Shown: positions 1 to 7,236 of the stretch, in pieces | How positions within the stretch are numbered: position 1 is the first letter of the stretch | Layout of the letters: every line of letters begins with the position of its first letter | DNA from: Rhodospirillales bacterium | GTDB lineage: Bacteria > Pseudomonadota > Alphaproteobacteria > SMXQ01 | Assembly (NCBI GenBank): GCA_024638585.1 | Contig: JAHEKA010000040.1 | Span: 1 to 10,959 of the forward strand | DNA: 10,959 bases | Reading direction: 5' to 3' | The notes under the pieces: generated by a model | What the model saw: only the letters and a program-made list of their open reading frames with translations | Databases searched by the model: none | What the model was told of the DNA's origin: nothing | Translations under genes and position numbers: made by a program

Positions 1-249
1 GCCGCGCGAGGCACGAGCACGCGATCCATCGAAAAATGGGCACACTGTCCAGGTCATTTGCAGAGCGTGTCTTTGGCCTAGGTACGGACATGACGCCCCA
101 ACTTCAATGCGCCAACCCGATGACCGCTTGCGACCCAAAGCAGACAGGCCCTTTTGTCAGTTCCAATTCACTTGGTCTGGGATCTGTCCGCCAACAACCG
201 GCTGGTGAATCGCGGAACATTAGGCCTATACTTATTATGTAAGGAAAAT

Positions 250-267
250 GGTCCCGCAAACGGGACC
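250..267 (+). promoter_or_regulatory. Short perfect hairpin in leader
   Basis: GGTCCCG (250-256) and CGGGACC (261-267) form a perfect 7-bp stem closed by a CAAA loop. No T-run follows, so it is not an obvious intrinsic terminator. It lies about 80 bases before the start codon of the solute-binding protein gene, just after the AT-rich -10-like patch, so it would sit near the start of the transcript. Its function is unknown. Confidence 0.35.
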
Positions 268-305
268 GAAGAAGGGGCATCAAAAGACCCCCGGATCATG
301 GCGCC

Positions 306-319
306 TCAAGAGCTCTTGA
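306..319. promoter_or_regulatory. 14-bp palindrome, candidate operator
   Basis: TCAAGAGCTCTTGA is a perfect 14-bp palindrome centred about 38 bases upstream of the start codon at 350 and ending 16 bases before the GGGAGGA ribosome site. Such symmetry fits a dimeric repressor site or a small RNA hairpin near the ribosome site. No regulator gene is in the window to pair with it. Confidence 0.3.
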
Positions 320-349
320 TCGACACGGTAAAACTGGGAGGACGAGAAA

Positions 350-1756
350 ATGACCGCACTACTGTGTGACAGCCTGCGATTCCTGCGATTTTCCATAGCG
401 TTGTTGTCTGTCTGCGTTTTCACTATCGCATTGGCGGTGGGGCCAATCCATGGTGTCCAGGCGGCAAGCTGGCAAGAAGAATGGAAGGCCCTCATCGAAA
501 AGGCCAAAGCGGAAGGCAAGCTGACCATCGGCATAGGTGGATCTGCCAGCCGCAATCTGCGCCCGGTCTACTTTGAATTCGAAAAGAAGTTCGGTATCAA
601 TGTCACCCTTGGCGGAGGGCGCGGCAGCTTGGTCGTTGCACGGCTCCATTCGGAGCGGGCAAACGGTGTCCATGCCGTGGACATGGTTCAGATCGGTGTC
701 GGGTCGACGACGACGCAGCTCTTGCCCAACAAGTATCTGGCGCCAATCCCCCCGCTGTTCCTGCTGCCCGAGGTCAAGAATGAGTCCCTTTGGTTCGGTG
801 GGCATCACTGGTGGGGCGATCCGCAAACCAAGCAGTACGTGTTTTTCTATGCTCTCCCCGGCGGGGAACCGCGCATGGTCATCAACACCGATCTGGTAAA
901 GCCCGAGGATATCAATTCCTACTACGACGTCTTTCACCCACGTTACAACGGGTTGCGGGCGTCCGGGCCGATCGAGTCCTTTGGGGTCGATCACACCACC
1001 ACGATGATGTGGATGCTTGCCGGCAAGGACTGGATCCGGCGCTGGATCACGGAGGCCAAGCCCGCCTATTCCGCCGACTCGGATGTCCTCGTCAACTGGT
1101 TGATCGAGGGCAAATACGGCATCGCGATGTTCATATCGGGCGCCAACAGGGACAGGATCGACGACCTGCGCAATAAGGGCGCCCCGGTCATGCGCCTCAC
1201 CAAGGCCATGAAAGAGGGTGTCGAAACCAATCCCGGCTCCAGCGGCAACATCACCGTGATCAAGAACGCGCCTCACCCCAACGCCACCAAACTGTTTCTC
1301 AATTGGTACCTGTCCAAGGAAGGCCAGTTGGCCATGCAGAAGGCTTATCCCAAGGGGGATTCCCTGCGCACCGATATCCCCAAGGACATGATCGATCCAC
1401 GCTGGAGGCGAAAGAAGGGGGCCAAGTATCGCGTCATCGCGACAGAGCCCGAATACAAGGACACCCTGAAGAACGCCGTTGCCTACGTGAAGAAGCTCAA
1501 TCGGTCCATGGGGATTTCAGCTCCGGTCATCAAGGACAAGGTGGTGACGGCGAAGATTACCGGGATCAAGCGTGGTGGACGCCGCATCAGCTTCAAGGCC
1601 AAGGACAAGAGCCAGACCGTTCGGGTGTCGGGCCGTCGCACCGCTGTTACCCTGAACGGGAAGAAATCGTCCCGCGACAAGTTGAAGGTCGGGATGACCT
1701 GCAAGTTCACCTATCCGGGAAACCGGAAGCGGGCGAAGTCCATTTCCTGCAAATGA
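350..1756 (+). CDS. ABC transporter periplasmic solute-binding protein with basic C-terminal tail domain
   Basis: Secreted receptor that would capture a substrate in the periplasm and deliver it to the permease encoded next door. Start: ATG with GGGAGGA at 336-342, seven bases upstream. Residues 1-38 look like a Sec signal peptide with a long hydrophobic core (about 11-31) and a VQA|A cleavage site. The body (about 41-390) resembles the family 1 / FbpA-like iron-type binding proteins: WKALIEKAKAEGKL near the N-terminus, VDMVQIG, RMVINTDLV, and late NATKLFLNWYLSKEGQ, which is typical of this fold. The 468-residue length exceeds the usual 340-370 because of an extra tail, residues 398-468, with cysteines 451 and 467 and a strong positive charge. 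The same tail ends the TctC-like protein at 7434-8729. Substrate not assignable: iron-type homology does not prove iron. Confidence 0.85.
   Translation: MTALLCDSLRFLRFSIALLSVCVFTIALAVGPIHGVQAASWQEEWKALIEKAKAEGKLTIGIGGSASRNLRPVYFEFEKKFGINVTLGGGRGSLVVARLHSERANGVHAVDMVQIGVGSTTTQLLPNKYLAPIPPLFLLPEVKNESLWFGGHHWWGDPQTKQYVFFYALPGGEPRMVINTDLVKPEDINSYYDVFHPRYNGLRASGPIESFGVDHTTTMMWMLAGKDWIRRWITEAKPAYSADSDVLVNWLIEGKYGIAMFISGANRDRIDDLRNKGAPVMRLTKAMKEGVETNPGSSGNITVIKNAPHPNATKLFLNWYLSKEGQLAMQKAYPKGDSLRTDIPKDMIDPRWRRKKGAKYRVIATEPEYKDTLKNAVAYVKKLNRSMGISAPVIKDKVVTAKITGIKRGGRRISFKAKDKSQTVRVSGRRTAVTLNGKKSSRDKLKVGMTCKFTYPGNRKRAKSISCK
1541..1753 (+). other. Tail domain, copy 1: 71-residue basic two-cysteine domain
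   Basis: Residues 398-468 of the ABC solute-binding protein. By hand count it has 22 Lys/Arg against 2 Asp/Glu, alternating beta-strand-like segments, and two cysteines 16 residues apart (GMTCKFTY and SISCK). It aligns without gaps to the tail at 8514-8726, with 36 of 71 identical residues. The strand-rich pattern ending in a LKVGM-type turn resembles small OB-like beta-barrel domains (DUF5666-like pattern). That resemblance is inference; I do not recognise the family with certainty. Confidence 0.7.
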
Positions 1757-1802
1757 ACGCGGCGCTGGATTATCCAGCGTCTCCATATCAAACCCATAGG
1801 TA

Positions 1803-1832
1803 CCGGGGCATGGCAGTCACGCCATGCCCCGG
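1803..1832 (+). promoter_or_regulatory. Intercistronic stem-loop, perfect 12-bp stem
   Basis: CCGGGGCATGGC (1803-1814) and GCCATGCCCCGG (1821-1832) pair perfectly around a 6-base AGTCAC loop. No T-run follows. It lies between the solute-binding protein and permease genes. Such hairpins commonly protect the upstream mRNA from 3' exonucleases or attenuate read-through, so that binding protein is made in excess over permease. That role is inferred here. Confidence 0.6.
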
Positions 1833-1853
1833 GCCACGAAAGGGTGAGGGACA

Positions 1854-3611
1854 GTGGCGGATACCGGATTGACGCTCGGCAGGCGGTTCAGATTTCCTAG
1901 TCTGACCAAGGGCCATTTCTTTATGGCCGTGCTGTTGATCGTGCTGGGAACCTATCTTATCTATCCCATCATCCTTCTGGGCATCAACAGCTTCAACGTC
2001 GCTACCCGGATCATCGACCCTCCGGAATATGACATCGACAATTGGCTCGATGCCTTCGAAGATCCTGATATCCTCACCTCCCTCGCCAACACGTTCCTGA
2101 TCTTCGGCTCCGTCACCGTCATCAGCATGCCCCTCGGCGTGCTGATCGCCTGGGCGCTCGCCCGTGTGCGGATGCCGTTCAGCCGCGGTCTCGAATTCTG
2201 TTTCTGGATCGCCTTCATGGTGCCCACCATATCCGTCACCATGGGGTGGATTCTGTTGGCCGATCCCACACTGGGCCTGTTCAATCGCGCGCTGCAGAAT
2301 CTCCCTCTCTTCGACGGCAAGGATGGCCCGCTTAATATCTACAGCGTGCCGGGCATCGTCTGGGTCCATCTAATGGCGCGGTCCATTGCCGACAAGGTGA
2401 TCCTGCTGACTCCTGCTTTCCGCAACATGGACGCGGCGCTGGAGGAAGCCGCTCAGGTGTCGGGAGGCTCAAACTTTTTCACCATGGTGAAGGTGACTCT
2501 GCCGGTCATGACACCGCCCATCGTCGTGGTTTTCGCACTGCACCTCACCCGCGCTTTCGATGGTTTTGAGATCGAGCAGCTCCTGGGAACGCCCATCCAG
2601 TTCTATGTCTACTCGACCCAGATCTTCGCCCTGGTGCGCAACACGTTTCCCGCTGAATACGGCCAGGCGACGGCGCTCGCCAGCGTGACGCTGTTGATCG
2701 TGGCCCTGATCGTGCCGTTGCAGCGCTGGTTGACCCAGCGCCACAATTACAGTGTGGTGACCGGGTCTTATCGGCCAGGGTTGATCGATCTAGGCATCTG
2801 GGGCTGGGTCATCTTTGCGGGCCTCATTGCTCTTCTGTTTATGATGATTCTAGCGCCGTTGATGAGCCTGGCCCTTGGCAGCTTCATGTATCGCGCTGGA
2901 ATATTCAGTCTCGACATCGTCTTCAGCCTCAAACACTGGCGCTTCATCCTGAACGAGGAGTTATTCTGGGGCGCGTTAAGGAACACGGTCGTTCTGGCCA
3001 CGACCACGGCGATCATCAGCCCCGTTCTGTTCGCCACCATCGCCTATGTGTTGGTGCGGACCAAGCTGCCGGGCCGTGCGCTTCTCGACACCATGATCTG
3101 GACCGCCGCCGTAGTCCCCGGCATGCTGGCGGGGCTCGGCCTGTTGTGGATGTTCTTGGGAACGTCCTTTCTGGTCCCGCTCTACGGCACGCTCTGGCCG
3201 TTGATCATCGTCATCGTACTTGCGGGCAAGACCACGGGCACACAGCTTTCCAAATCTGTCTTTCTGCAGATCGGCGCCGACATGGAAGAAGCCGCGCGCG
3301 TCTCAGGCGCCGGATACTTGCGAACCTTTTTCAAGATCTGGATTCCCTTGCTGCTGCCCACATTGATCCTGCTGGGGACGCTCAACTTCATCGGCGCGGC
3401 GACGACCACCAGCAGCATCATCCTGTTGGCGACGCGCGGCACCTATACGCTCTCCATACTGGCCCTGGAATACGCCAGCCCAGGCGTGGATCTGAAGGAG
3501 GAGGCCGGGATCATCAGTCTGATCATCATGGCGATGACCATCTGCGGCGCGCTGGTCGCCCGCAAATTGACCCGGCGATTCGGGTTAGAGCGAAGCTCGA
3601 TCAGGATTTAG
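1854..3611 (+). CDS. ABC transporter permease, fused two-domain iron/thiamine type
   Basis: Inner-membrane channel subunit with two permease domains fused in one 585-residue chain, as in the FbpB/ThiP group. Both halves have about six hydrophobic segments; the first is near residues 23-47. Each half carries the cytoplasmic EAA loop that docks the ATPase: EEAAQVSGG starting at residue 197, and EEAARVSGAG starting at residue 478. A single chain can therefore supply both halves of the channel. The start is GTG at 1854, preceded by AGGG and GAGGG purine runs at 1841-1850. The gene begins 97 bases after the solute-binding protein gene, separated by a strong stem-loop, and is probably co-transcribed with it. 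The expected ATP-binding subunit is absent downstream, where an IS30 element lies 140 bases after the stop codon. Substrate unknown. Confidence 0.9.
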   Translation: MADTGLTLGRRFRFPSLTKGHFFMAVLLIVLGTYLIYPIILLGINSFNVATRIIDPPEYDIDNWLDAFEDPDILTSLANTFLIFGSVTVISMPLGVLIAWALARVRMPFSRGLEFCFWIAFMVPTISVTMGWILLADPTLGLFNRALQNLPLFDGKDGPLNIYSVPGIVWVHLMARSIADKVILLTPAFRNMDAALEEAAQVSGGSNFFTMVKVTLPVMTPPIVVVFALHLTRAFDGFEIEQLLGTPIQFYVYSTQIFALVRNTFPAEYGQATALASVTLLIVALIVPLQRWLTQRHNYSVVTGSYRPGLIDLGIWGWVIFAGLIALLFMMILAPLMSLALGSFMYRAGIFSLDIVFSLKHWRFILNEELFWGALRNTVVLATTTAIISPVLFATIAYVLVRTKLPGRALLDTMIWTAAVVPGMLAGLGLLWMFLGTSFLVPLYGTLWPLIIVIVLAGKTTGTQLSKSVFLQIGADMEEAARVSGAGYLRTFFKIWIPLLLPTLILLGTLNFIGAATTTSSIILLATRGTYTLSILALEYASPGVDLKEEAGIISLIIMAMTICGALVARKLTRRFGLERSSIRI

Positions 3612-3751
3612 AGGGATGCCTGTCAGCGGCGGGCATCCGCGGGGAAGGCGGGAGGGAATAGCGCCGAAACGTGAAAGACCCTTGGCGGGGCACATGATCG
3701 GTAACGACACAATTGAACGTGACGATGCGATCAGTGCTCTAGTAAATAAAG
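3612..3751 (+). other. Gap between permease gene and IS30 element
   Basis: A short stem, GGATGCC (3614-3620) with GGCATCC (3632-3638), follows the permease stop codon directly but has no T-run, so it is at best a weak terminator or mRNA end stabiliser. A small open frame with an ATG at 3694 runs into the insertion sequence. I do not recognise any gene here. Confidence 0.4.
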
Positions 3752-3795
3752 CAATGTCCGCTTTTGGCGGCCACCTCAACCGGTCGCTGCAACAC
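3752..3795 (+). repeat. IS30 terminal inverted repeat, transposase 3' side
   Basis: It pairs with 4970-5013 in inverted orientation (32 of 44 identities, first 14 perfect). The last codons of the transposase (stop at 3776-3778) overlap this repeat, a compact layout typical of small insertion sequences. Confidence 0.8.
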
Positions 3796-4936
3796 ACGCG
3801 TTAAATCTTTCCGCTGGAGTTTGAAACTCCAGCGTTTTTCGTGGCCGCTCGTTGAGCTGACGCGCCACCTTGTTCAGATGAGCCTGCGAGTATACCGACA
3901 GGTCGGTCCCCTTGGGGAAGTACTGCCGGAGCAGCCCGTTGGTGTTCTCATTGGAACCGCGTTGCCACGGGCTCTGCGGATCGCAGAAGTAAACATCGAT
4001 GTCCGTCGCCAGGCTGAACCGCCGATGATCGGCAAGCTCCTTGCCACGGTCCCAGGTCAGGGATTTATAGAGCTCGGTCGGCAGCTTCCTCGCCTGCTTG
4101 ATGAGCGCGGAGACCACCGTTTGCGTGTCCTTACTGGCCACCTTCGCTAACATCACATAGCGCGTATGGCGTTCCACCAGGGTGGCGATGTAACTATTCT
4201 TCGATCCCGATAGCAGATCTCCTTCCCAGTGACCGGGCACCGCACGGTCCTCGACCGAGGCCGGGCGTTCGCGGATCGAGATCATGTCCTTGATCTGCCC
4301 ATGGGCACCGTCCTTCTGGGTCGCTTGTTTGGAGCGCCGGATGGTGCGCTTCGACCGAAGATGCCCAAGCAGCTCTTTCTTAAGCACACCGCGGGCTTGA
4401 ACGAACAGACTGCGATAGATGGTCTCGTGGGACACCTGATAACACCCGTCTCCTGGATGCGCGCGCTTCAGCCAACCGGCGATCTGCTCCGGCGACCAGT
4501 TCAGCCCGAGCTTCCCTGCCACCGCCTGTCGTAGCCACGGGTTATCTGCCAACTTGCAGCGCTTCGGGCGATGTGCCCGGGCCCAGGCCCGCGCATCGGC
4601 CGCCGCCGCCCGGTAGCCATCATAGCCGCCGTTGCGGCGAACTTCACGGCTCACCGTCGAGGGCGCCCGTCCAAGCAACCGCGCCATCGAACGGATCGAC
4701 CTATGGGCCACGATCCCTCTCGAGATCGCTTCGCGCTCCGCCAGCGTCAACGCCAGACGCGAGCGATGCCGCTCTGCCGGACGTATCCCCCCGTGGGGTG
4801 CCAGTTGGAAATAAATAGATGATGACGGCTTACCGAACGCCCGCCCGATTGCCCTAAGCGACTCCCCGCGCTGCCAGCGATCCCATAACTCCGTCTTCTC
4901 CGCCGAGGTGAAACCCCGGCCATATCTTCGACCCAT
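3776..4936 (-). CDS. IS30-family DDE transposase
   Basis: Catalyses cutting and joining of the element's ends. The catalytic triad is visible. Numbered from the upstream ATG at 4951, it is Asp245 in HWEGDLL, Asp301 in LTWDRGKE, and Glu335 in RGSNENTNG. The Asp-Glu spacing is 33 residues, the IS30 family's DD(33)E. The N-terminal region has helix-turn-helix-like segments (about residues 17-45 and 82-106 of the long form) for binding the inverted repeats, and the conserved KTLEFQTPAERF motif lies near the C-terminus. Start choice: the ATG at 4936 has AAGGATGGAG upstream at good distance and gives the MGRRY start common in the family. The ATG at 4951 would add five residues but has its purine run directly against it. 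Full length, no frameshift or internal stop. Confidence 0.93.
   Translation of the reverse strand: MGRRYGRGFTSAEKTELWDRWQRGESLRAIGRAFGKPSSSIYFQLAPHGGIRPAERHRSRLALTLAEREAISRGIVAHRSIRSMARLLGRAPSTVSREVRRNGGYDGYRAAAADARAWARAHRPKRCKLADNPWLRQAVAGKLGLNWSPEQIAGWLKRAHPGDGCYQVSHETIYRSLFVQARGVLKKELLGHLRSKRTIRRSKQATQKDGAHGQIKDMISIRERPASVEDRAVPGHWEGDLLSGSKNSYIATLVERHTRYVMLAKVASKDTQTVVSALIKQARKLPTELYKSLTWDRGKELADHRRFSLATDIDVYFCDPQSPWQRGSNENTNGLLRQYFPKGTDLSVYSQAHLNKVARQLNERPRKTLEFQTPAERFNACVAATG
3812..3839 (+). terminator. Plus-strand intrinsic terminator within the IS30 end
   Basis: CGCTGGAGTTT (3812-3822) and AAACTCCAGCG (3824-3834) form an 11-bp perfect inverted repeat around one base (in practice a slightly shorter stem with a larger loop), followed directly by five T (3835-3839). 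The T-run is only on the plus strand, so it would end transcription entering from the permease operon and not transposase mRNA. The same bases encode the conserved C-terminal part of the transposase on the other strand. Confidence 0.65.
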
Positions 4937-4969
4937 CGCAATGCACTCCATCCTTCAATCCAAGATAAA

Positions 4970-5013
4970 GTGTTGCGTCGATCAACTGAGACCACCACTA
5001 AAAGCGGACATTG
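4970..5013 (-). repeat. IS30 terminal inverted repeat, transposase 5' side
   Basis: Inverted partner of 3752-3795. It lies upstream of the transposase start, so it should contain or adjoin the transposase promoter. No clear -35/-10 pair was made out. Confidence 0.8.
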
Positions 5014-5085
5014 AGTTAACAAGCTCCAGTCCGTACCATGCGCCGGGATCAACAACATCGGAACCTTCTGAAAGCCAATCCGATC

Positions 5086-5391
5086 ATGAAACGATTTTTC
5101 TTGCTAGCAGGCCTTTCCTTGGGGCTTGCGGGGTGCGGCGATGCCTATGACGATATCGCCGATGCCTGTCAGTCCAACGCCACCTTGCAGAAACTGTCTC
5201 CCGAAAAAAGGGAGGCCTATTGCGCTTGCCAGGTCGAGGAGGCCCGCAAGAAGAATTACAAGCCGGAGGTGCTTGAGGCCTTCGCCGCCAAATGGCGCGG
5301 CGAGACGACCATCAATGTCTCCGCCATGGTCCAGGGCGAATGGTTCCTGTTCCAGTTGCGTTGCATCCGCAAGGCCGGCGTCAAGCTGTAA
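5086..5391 (+). CDS. Small cysteine-containing putative lipoprotein, unknown function
   Basis: Predicted 101-residue envelope protein. From the ATG at 5086 it begins MKRFFLLAGLSLGLAGC, a textbook lipoprotein signal with an LAGC lipobox and lipidated Cys17. The ATG at 5038 would add 16 polar residues in front of the signal, so the inner start is preferred although its ribosome site is weak. After the lipid cysteine, four more cysteines appear (28, 46, 48, 93), including a CAC pair in YCACQ, which could form two disulfides. The charged middle (about 33-70) looks helical. Residue +2 is Gly, so there is no Asp inner-membrane retention signal. The IS30 element ends 72 bases upstream, so the gene's native promoter may have been separated or replaced. 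I do not recognise the family. Confidence 0.6.
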   Translation: MKRFFLLAGLSLGLAGCGDAYDDIADACQSNATLQKLSPEKREAYCACQVEEARKKNYKPEVLEAFAAKWRGETTINVSAMVQGEWFLFQLRCIRKAGVKL

Positions 5392-5490
5392 GGCGGGTTC
5401 ACGCGCACTTCTTTCATCGCCGCGCGGATCGGTGATTCAGGGATTGATTTGCGTCCCCGCTCGGGACATGTTGCGCACCATATCCATTAG

Positions 5491-5495
5491 GGAGG
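5491..5495 (+). promoter_or_regulatory. Strong ribosome binding site of the ThDP enzyme gene
   Basis: GGAGG lies six bases before the ATG at 5502, within a longer purine run (5489-5501). This fixes the start and suggests efficient translation. Confidence 0.8.
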
Positions 5496-5501
5496 AAAGA
5501 G

Positions 5502-7223
5502 ATGTCCACCAAGACCATAAAAGACTGCACCGTTGCCGATGCCTATCTTGAGCTCCTCGCCGATCGCGGCGTGGAATACCTGTTCGCCAACGCGGGGACC
5601 GATTTCGCCCCCTTGATCGAATCCTTGTCCAAGGCTCAGACGCTGGGCACGCCGCATCCCACGCCGATCACCTGTCCCCACGAAAACACCGCCCAGCACA
5701 TGGCGATCGGCTATTACCTCGCGACCGGCAAGCCGCAGATCACGATGATGCATGTCAATGTCGGCACCGCCAACGGCATGAACGGGCTGCTCAATGCGTC
5801 GCGCGGCAACATCCCGATGATCTTCACCGCGGGCCGCACACCGACCAATGAGGACGCCTTGCCCGGCCACCGCGACAACGTCATCCACTGGACCCAGGAG
5901 ATGTACGACCAGAACGGCATGACCCGGGAGGCCGCCAAGTGGGATTACGAACTGCGCAACGGCGAGCAGCTGGAAACCCTCATCGACCGCATCCTCAGCG
6001 TCATCCAGTCCGACCCCAAGGGCCCGGCCTATCTTTCGTTGCCGCGCGAGGTGCTTTCCATTCCGATGAAGGAATTCACCTATTCCTCGCCCAGCCGCAT
6101 TCACCCGGCCAAGGCCTCGATGCCCAACCCCGATGATCTTGACCAGGCGGCCCAGGTGCTGGCCAAGGCCAAGAACCCGGTGATCATCACCAACTGGGCC
6201 GGGCGCAACCCCGGCGTCATGCCGGCGCTGTCGGATCTGGCCGAGCGCTACGCCATCCCGGTGGTGGAGTTCTCCAACCGCTACGTCGCCATTTCGCGCA
6301 AGCATCCGATGTACGCCGGCGGCAACCCCAATCCCTACGTCAAGGAGGCGGATGCCATCTTGGTGATCGATTGCATGGTGCCGTGGCTGCCCGCCAACGT
6401 CTCCCACGGCGACGATTGCACCGTGATGCACATGGCGCCGGACCCGATGTACGGCATGTGGCCGGTGCGCGGCTTCCGCTCAGACATCGCGCTCGCCTGC
6501 GGCACCGACCTCGGCCTGATGGCCCTGGCCGAGGCCATGGAGGAGCCCGCCAAGTCGAACCAAAAAGCGATCGATGAGCGCCGCAAGAAGGTTACGGCCA
6601 AGCATCAGGACTTGGAGGAGAACTGGGCCAAGAAGCTGGAGGAGGTCAAGACCCAGACGCCGATCCATCCGGCCTGGATTTCCCACTGCCTGGGCGAAAT
6701 CGCCGATGGCGACACCATCTTCGCCAATGAATCGAAGTTGCAGGTGCAATACATCCCCACCGAACAGCCCACCAAGATCCTCAATGCCGGCGCGTCTTCG
6801 GGTCTCGGCTTCGGCATGGGGGTGGCGTTGGGCGCCAAGCTCGCCGACCGCGACCGCCTGGTGATCGGTTGCCACGGCGACGGGTCTTACATGTTCAACG
6901 TGCCGGTTTCGGCCCATTACGTGGCCGCGGAGCAGAACCTGCCGATCCTTTCGGTGGTGTTCAACAATCAGAAATGGCAGGCGGTGCGCGGCGCGACCCT
7001 GCGTATGCAGCCCGACGGCTACGCGTCGAAGATGAACCAGATGCCGCTGTCCCACTTCACCGTGGAACAGAACTACGAGAAGTTGGTCGAGGTCTCGGGC
7101 GGTTATGGCGAGCAGGTTTCCGATCCGGAAAAGATGCAGGGTGCCCTGGAGCGCGCTCTCAAGTCGGTCATGGTGGACAAACGCCAGGCCCTGGTGAACG
7201 TCGTCTCCACCGATCCGATCTAG
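5502..7223 (+). CDS. Thiamine-diphosphate-dependent enzyme, acetolactate synthase/decarboxylase superfamily
   Basis: Probable cytoplasmic 2-keto-acid decarboxylase or carboligase; the substrate is not assignable. The 573-residue length is normal for the superfamily. The N-terminal pyrimidine-binding domain carries the cofactor-activating glutamate, Glu61, in CPHENTAQHMA. The central domain (about 200-330) corresponds to the non-catalytic middle domain. The C-terminal pyrophosphate-binding domain has the diphosphate/Mg motif GDGS at 459-462 and NN at 488-489, with 26 residues between GDG and NN as the motif requires. All key cofactor residues are present, so it should be active. It does not look like a canonical IlvB: no small regulatory subunit gene follows. 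The lipoprotein gene ends 110 bases upstream, and a TctC-like receptor gene follows 210 bases downstream, hinting that it processes an imported acid. Confidence 0.85.
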   Translation: MSTKTIKDCTVADAYLELLADRGVEYLFANAGTDFAPLIESLSKAQTLGTPHPTPITCPHENTAQHMAIGYYLATGKPQITMMHVNVGTANGMNGLLNASRGNIPMIFTAGRTPTNEDALPGHRDNVIHWTQEMYDQNGMTREAAKWDYELRNGEQLETLIDRILSVIQSDPKGPAYLSLPREVLSIPMKEFTYSSPSRIHPAKASMPNPDDLDQAAQVLAKAKNPVIITNWAGRNPGVMPALSDLAERYAIPVVEFSNRYVAISRKHPMYAGGNPNPYVKEADAILVIDCMVPWLPANVSHGDDCTVMHMAPDPMYGMWPVRGFRSDIALACGTDLGLMALAEAMEEPAKSNQKAIDERRKKVTAKHQDLEENWAKKLEEVKTQTPIHPAWISHCLGEIADGDTIFANESKLQVQYIPTEQPTKILNAGASSGLGFGMGVALGAKLADRDRLVIGCHGDGSYMFNVPVSAHYVAAEQNLPILSVVFNNQKWQAVRGATLRMQPDGYASKMNQMPLSHFTVEQNYEKLVEVSGGYGEQVSDPEKMQGALERALKSVMVDKRQALVNVVSTDPI

Positions 7224-7236
7224 GCCCCCAGGGCCG

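Larger units (their letters stand above)
1..349. other. Non-coding leader upstream of the solute-binding protein gene
   Basis: I see no convincing gene in this stretch. The short open frames in it have no ribosome site and no recognisable protein pattern. It is visibly more AT-rich than the genes that follow. It holds an AT-rich patch resembling overlapping -10 boxes (TATACT at 227-232, TATTAT at 233-238) without a good -35 box, a 7-bp hairpin at 250-267 and a 14-bp perfect palindrome at 306-319. It is best read as the promoter and regulatory leader of the gene starting at 350. Confidence 0.5.
3752..5013 (-). mobile_element. Complete IS30-family insertion sequence (1262 bp)
   Basis: The boundaries come from matching ends. 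The left end at 3752-3795 and the reverse complement of the right end at 4970-5013 align without gaps over 44 bases with 32 identities. The match begins with 14 identical bases (CAATGTCCGCTTTT) and ends with GCAACAC, a block also seen in other IS30-family ends. The flanking bases AG (3750-3751) and AG (5014-5015) would be a 2-bp target duplication, in the 2-3 bp range usual for the family; two bases could match by chance. The single transposase gene is intact, so the element may be active. It sits between the ABC permease gene and a putative lipoprotein gene. Confidence 0.85.

Noticed and set aside
36..369. Two small open frames at the left edge
   Set aside because: No ribosome site or protein pattern, they overlap each other in different frames, and the second runs into the start of the receptor gene.
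359..1276. Minus-strand open frame (305 codons) opposite the ABC receptor gene
   Set aside because: Antisense shadow without ribosome site or recognisable domain; the plus-strand frame is clearly real.
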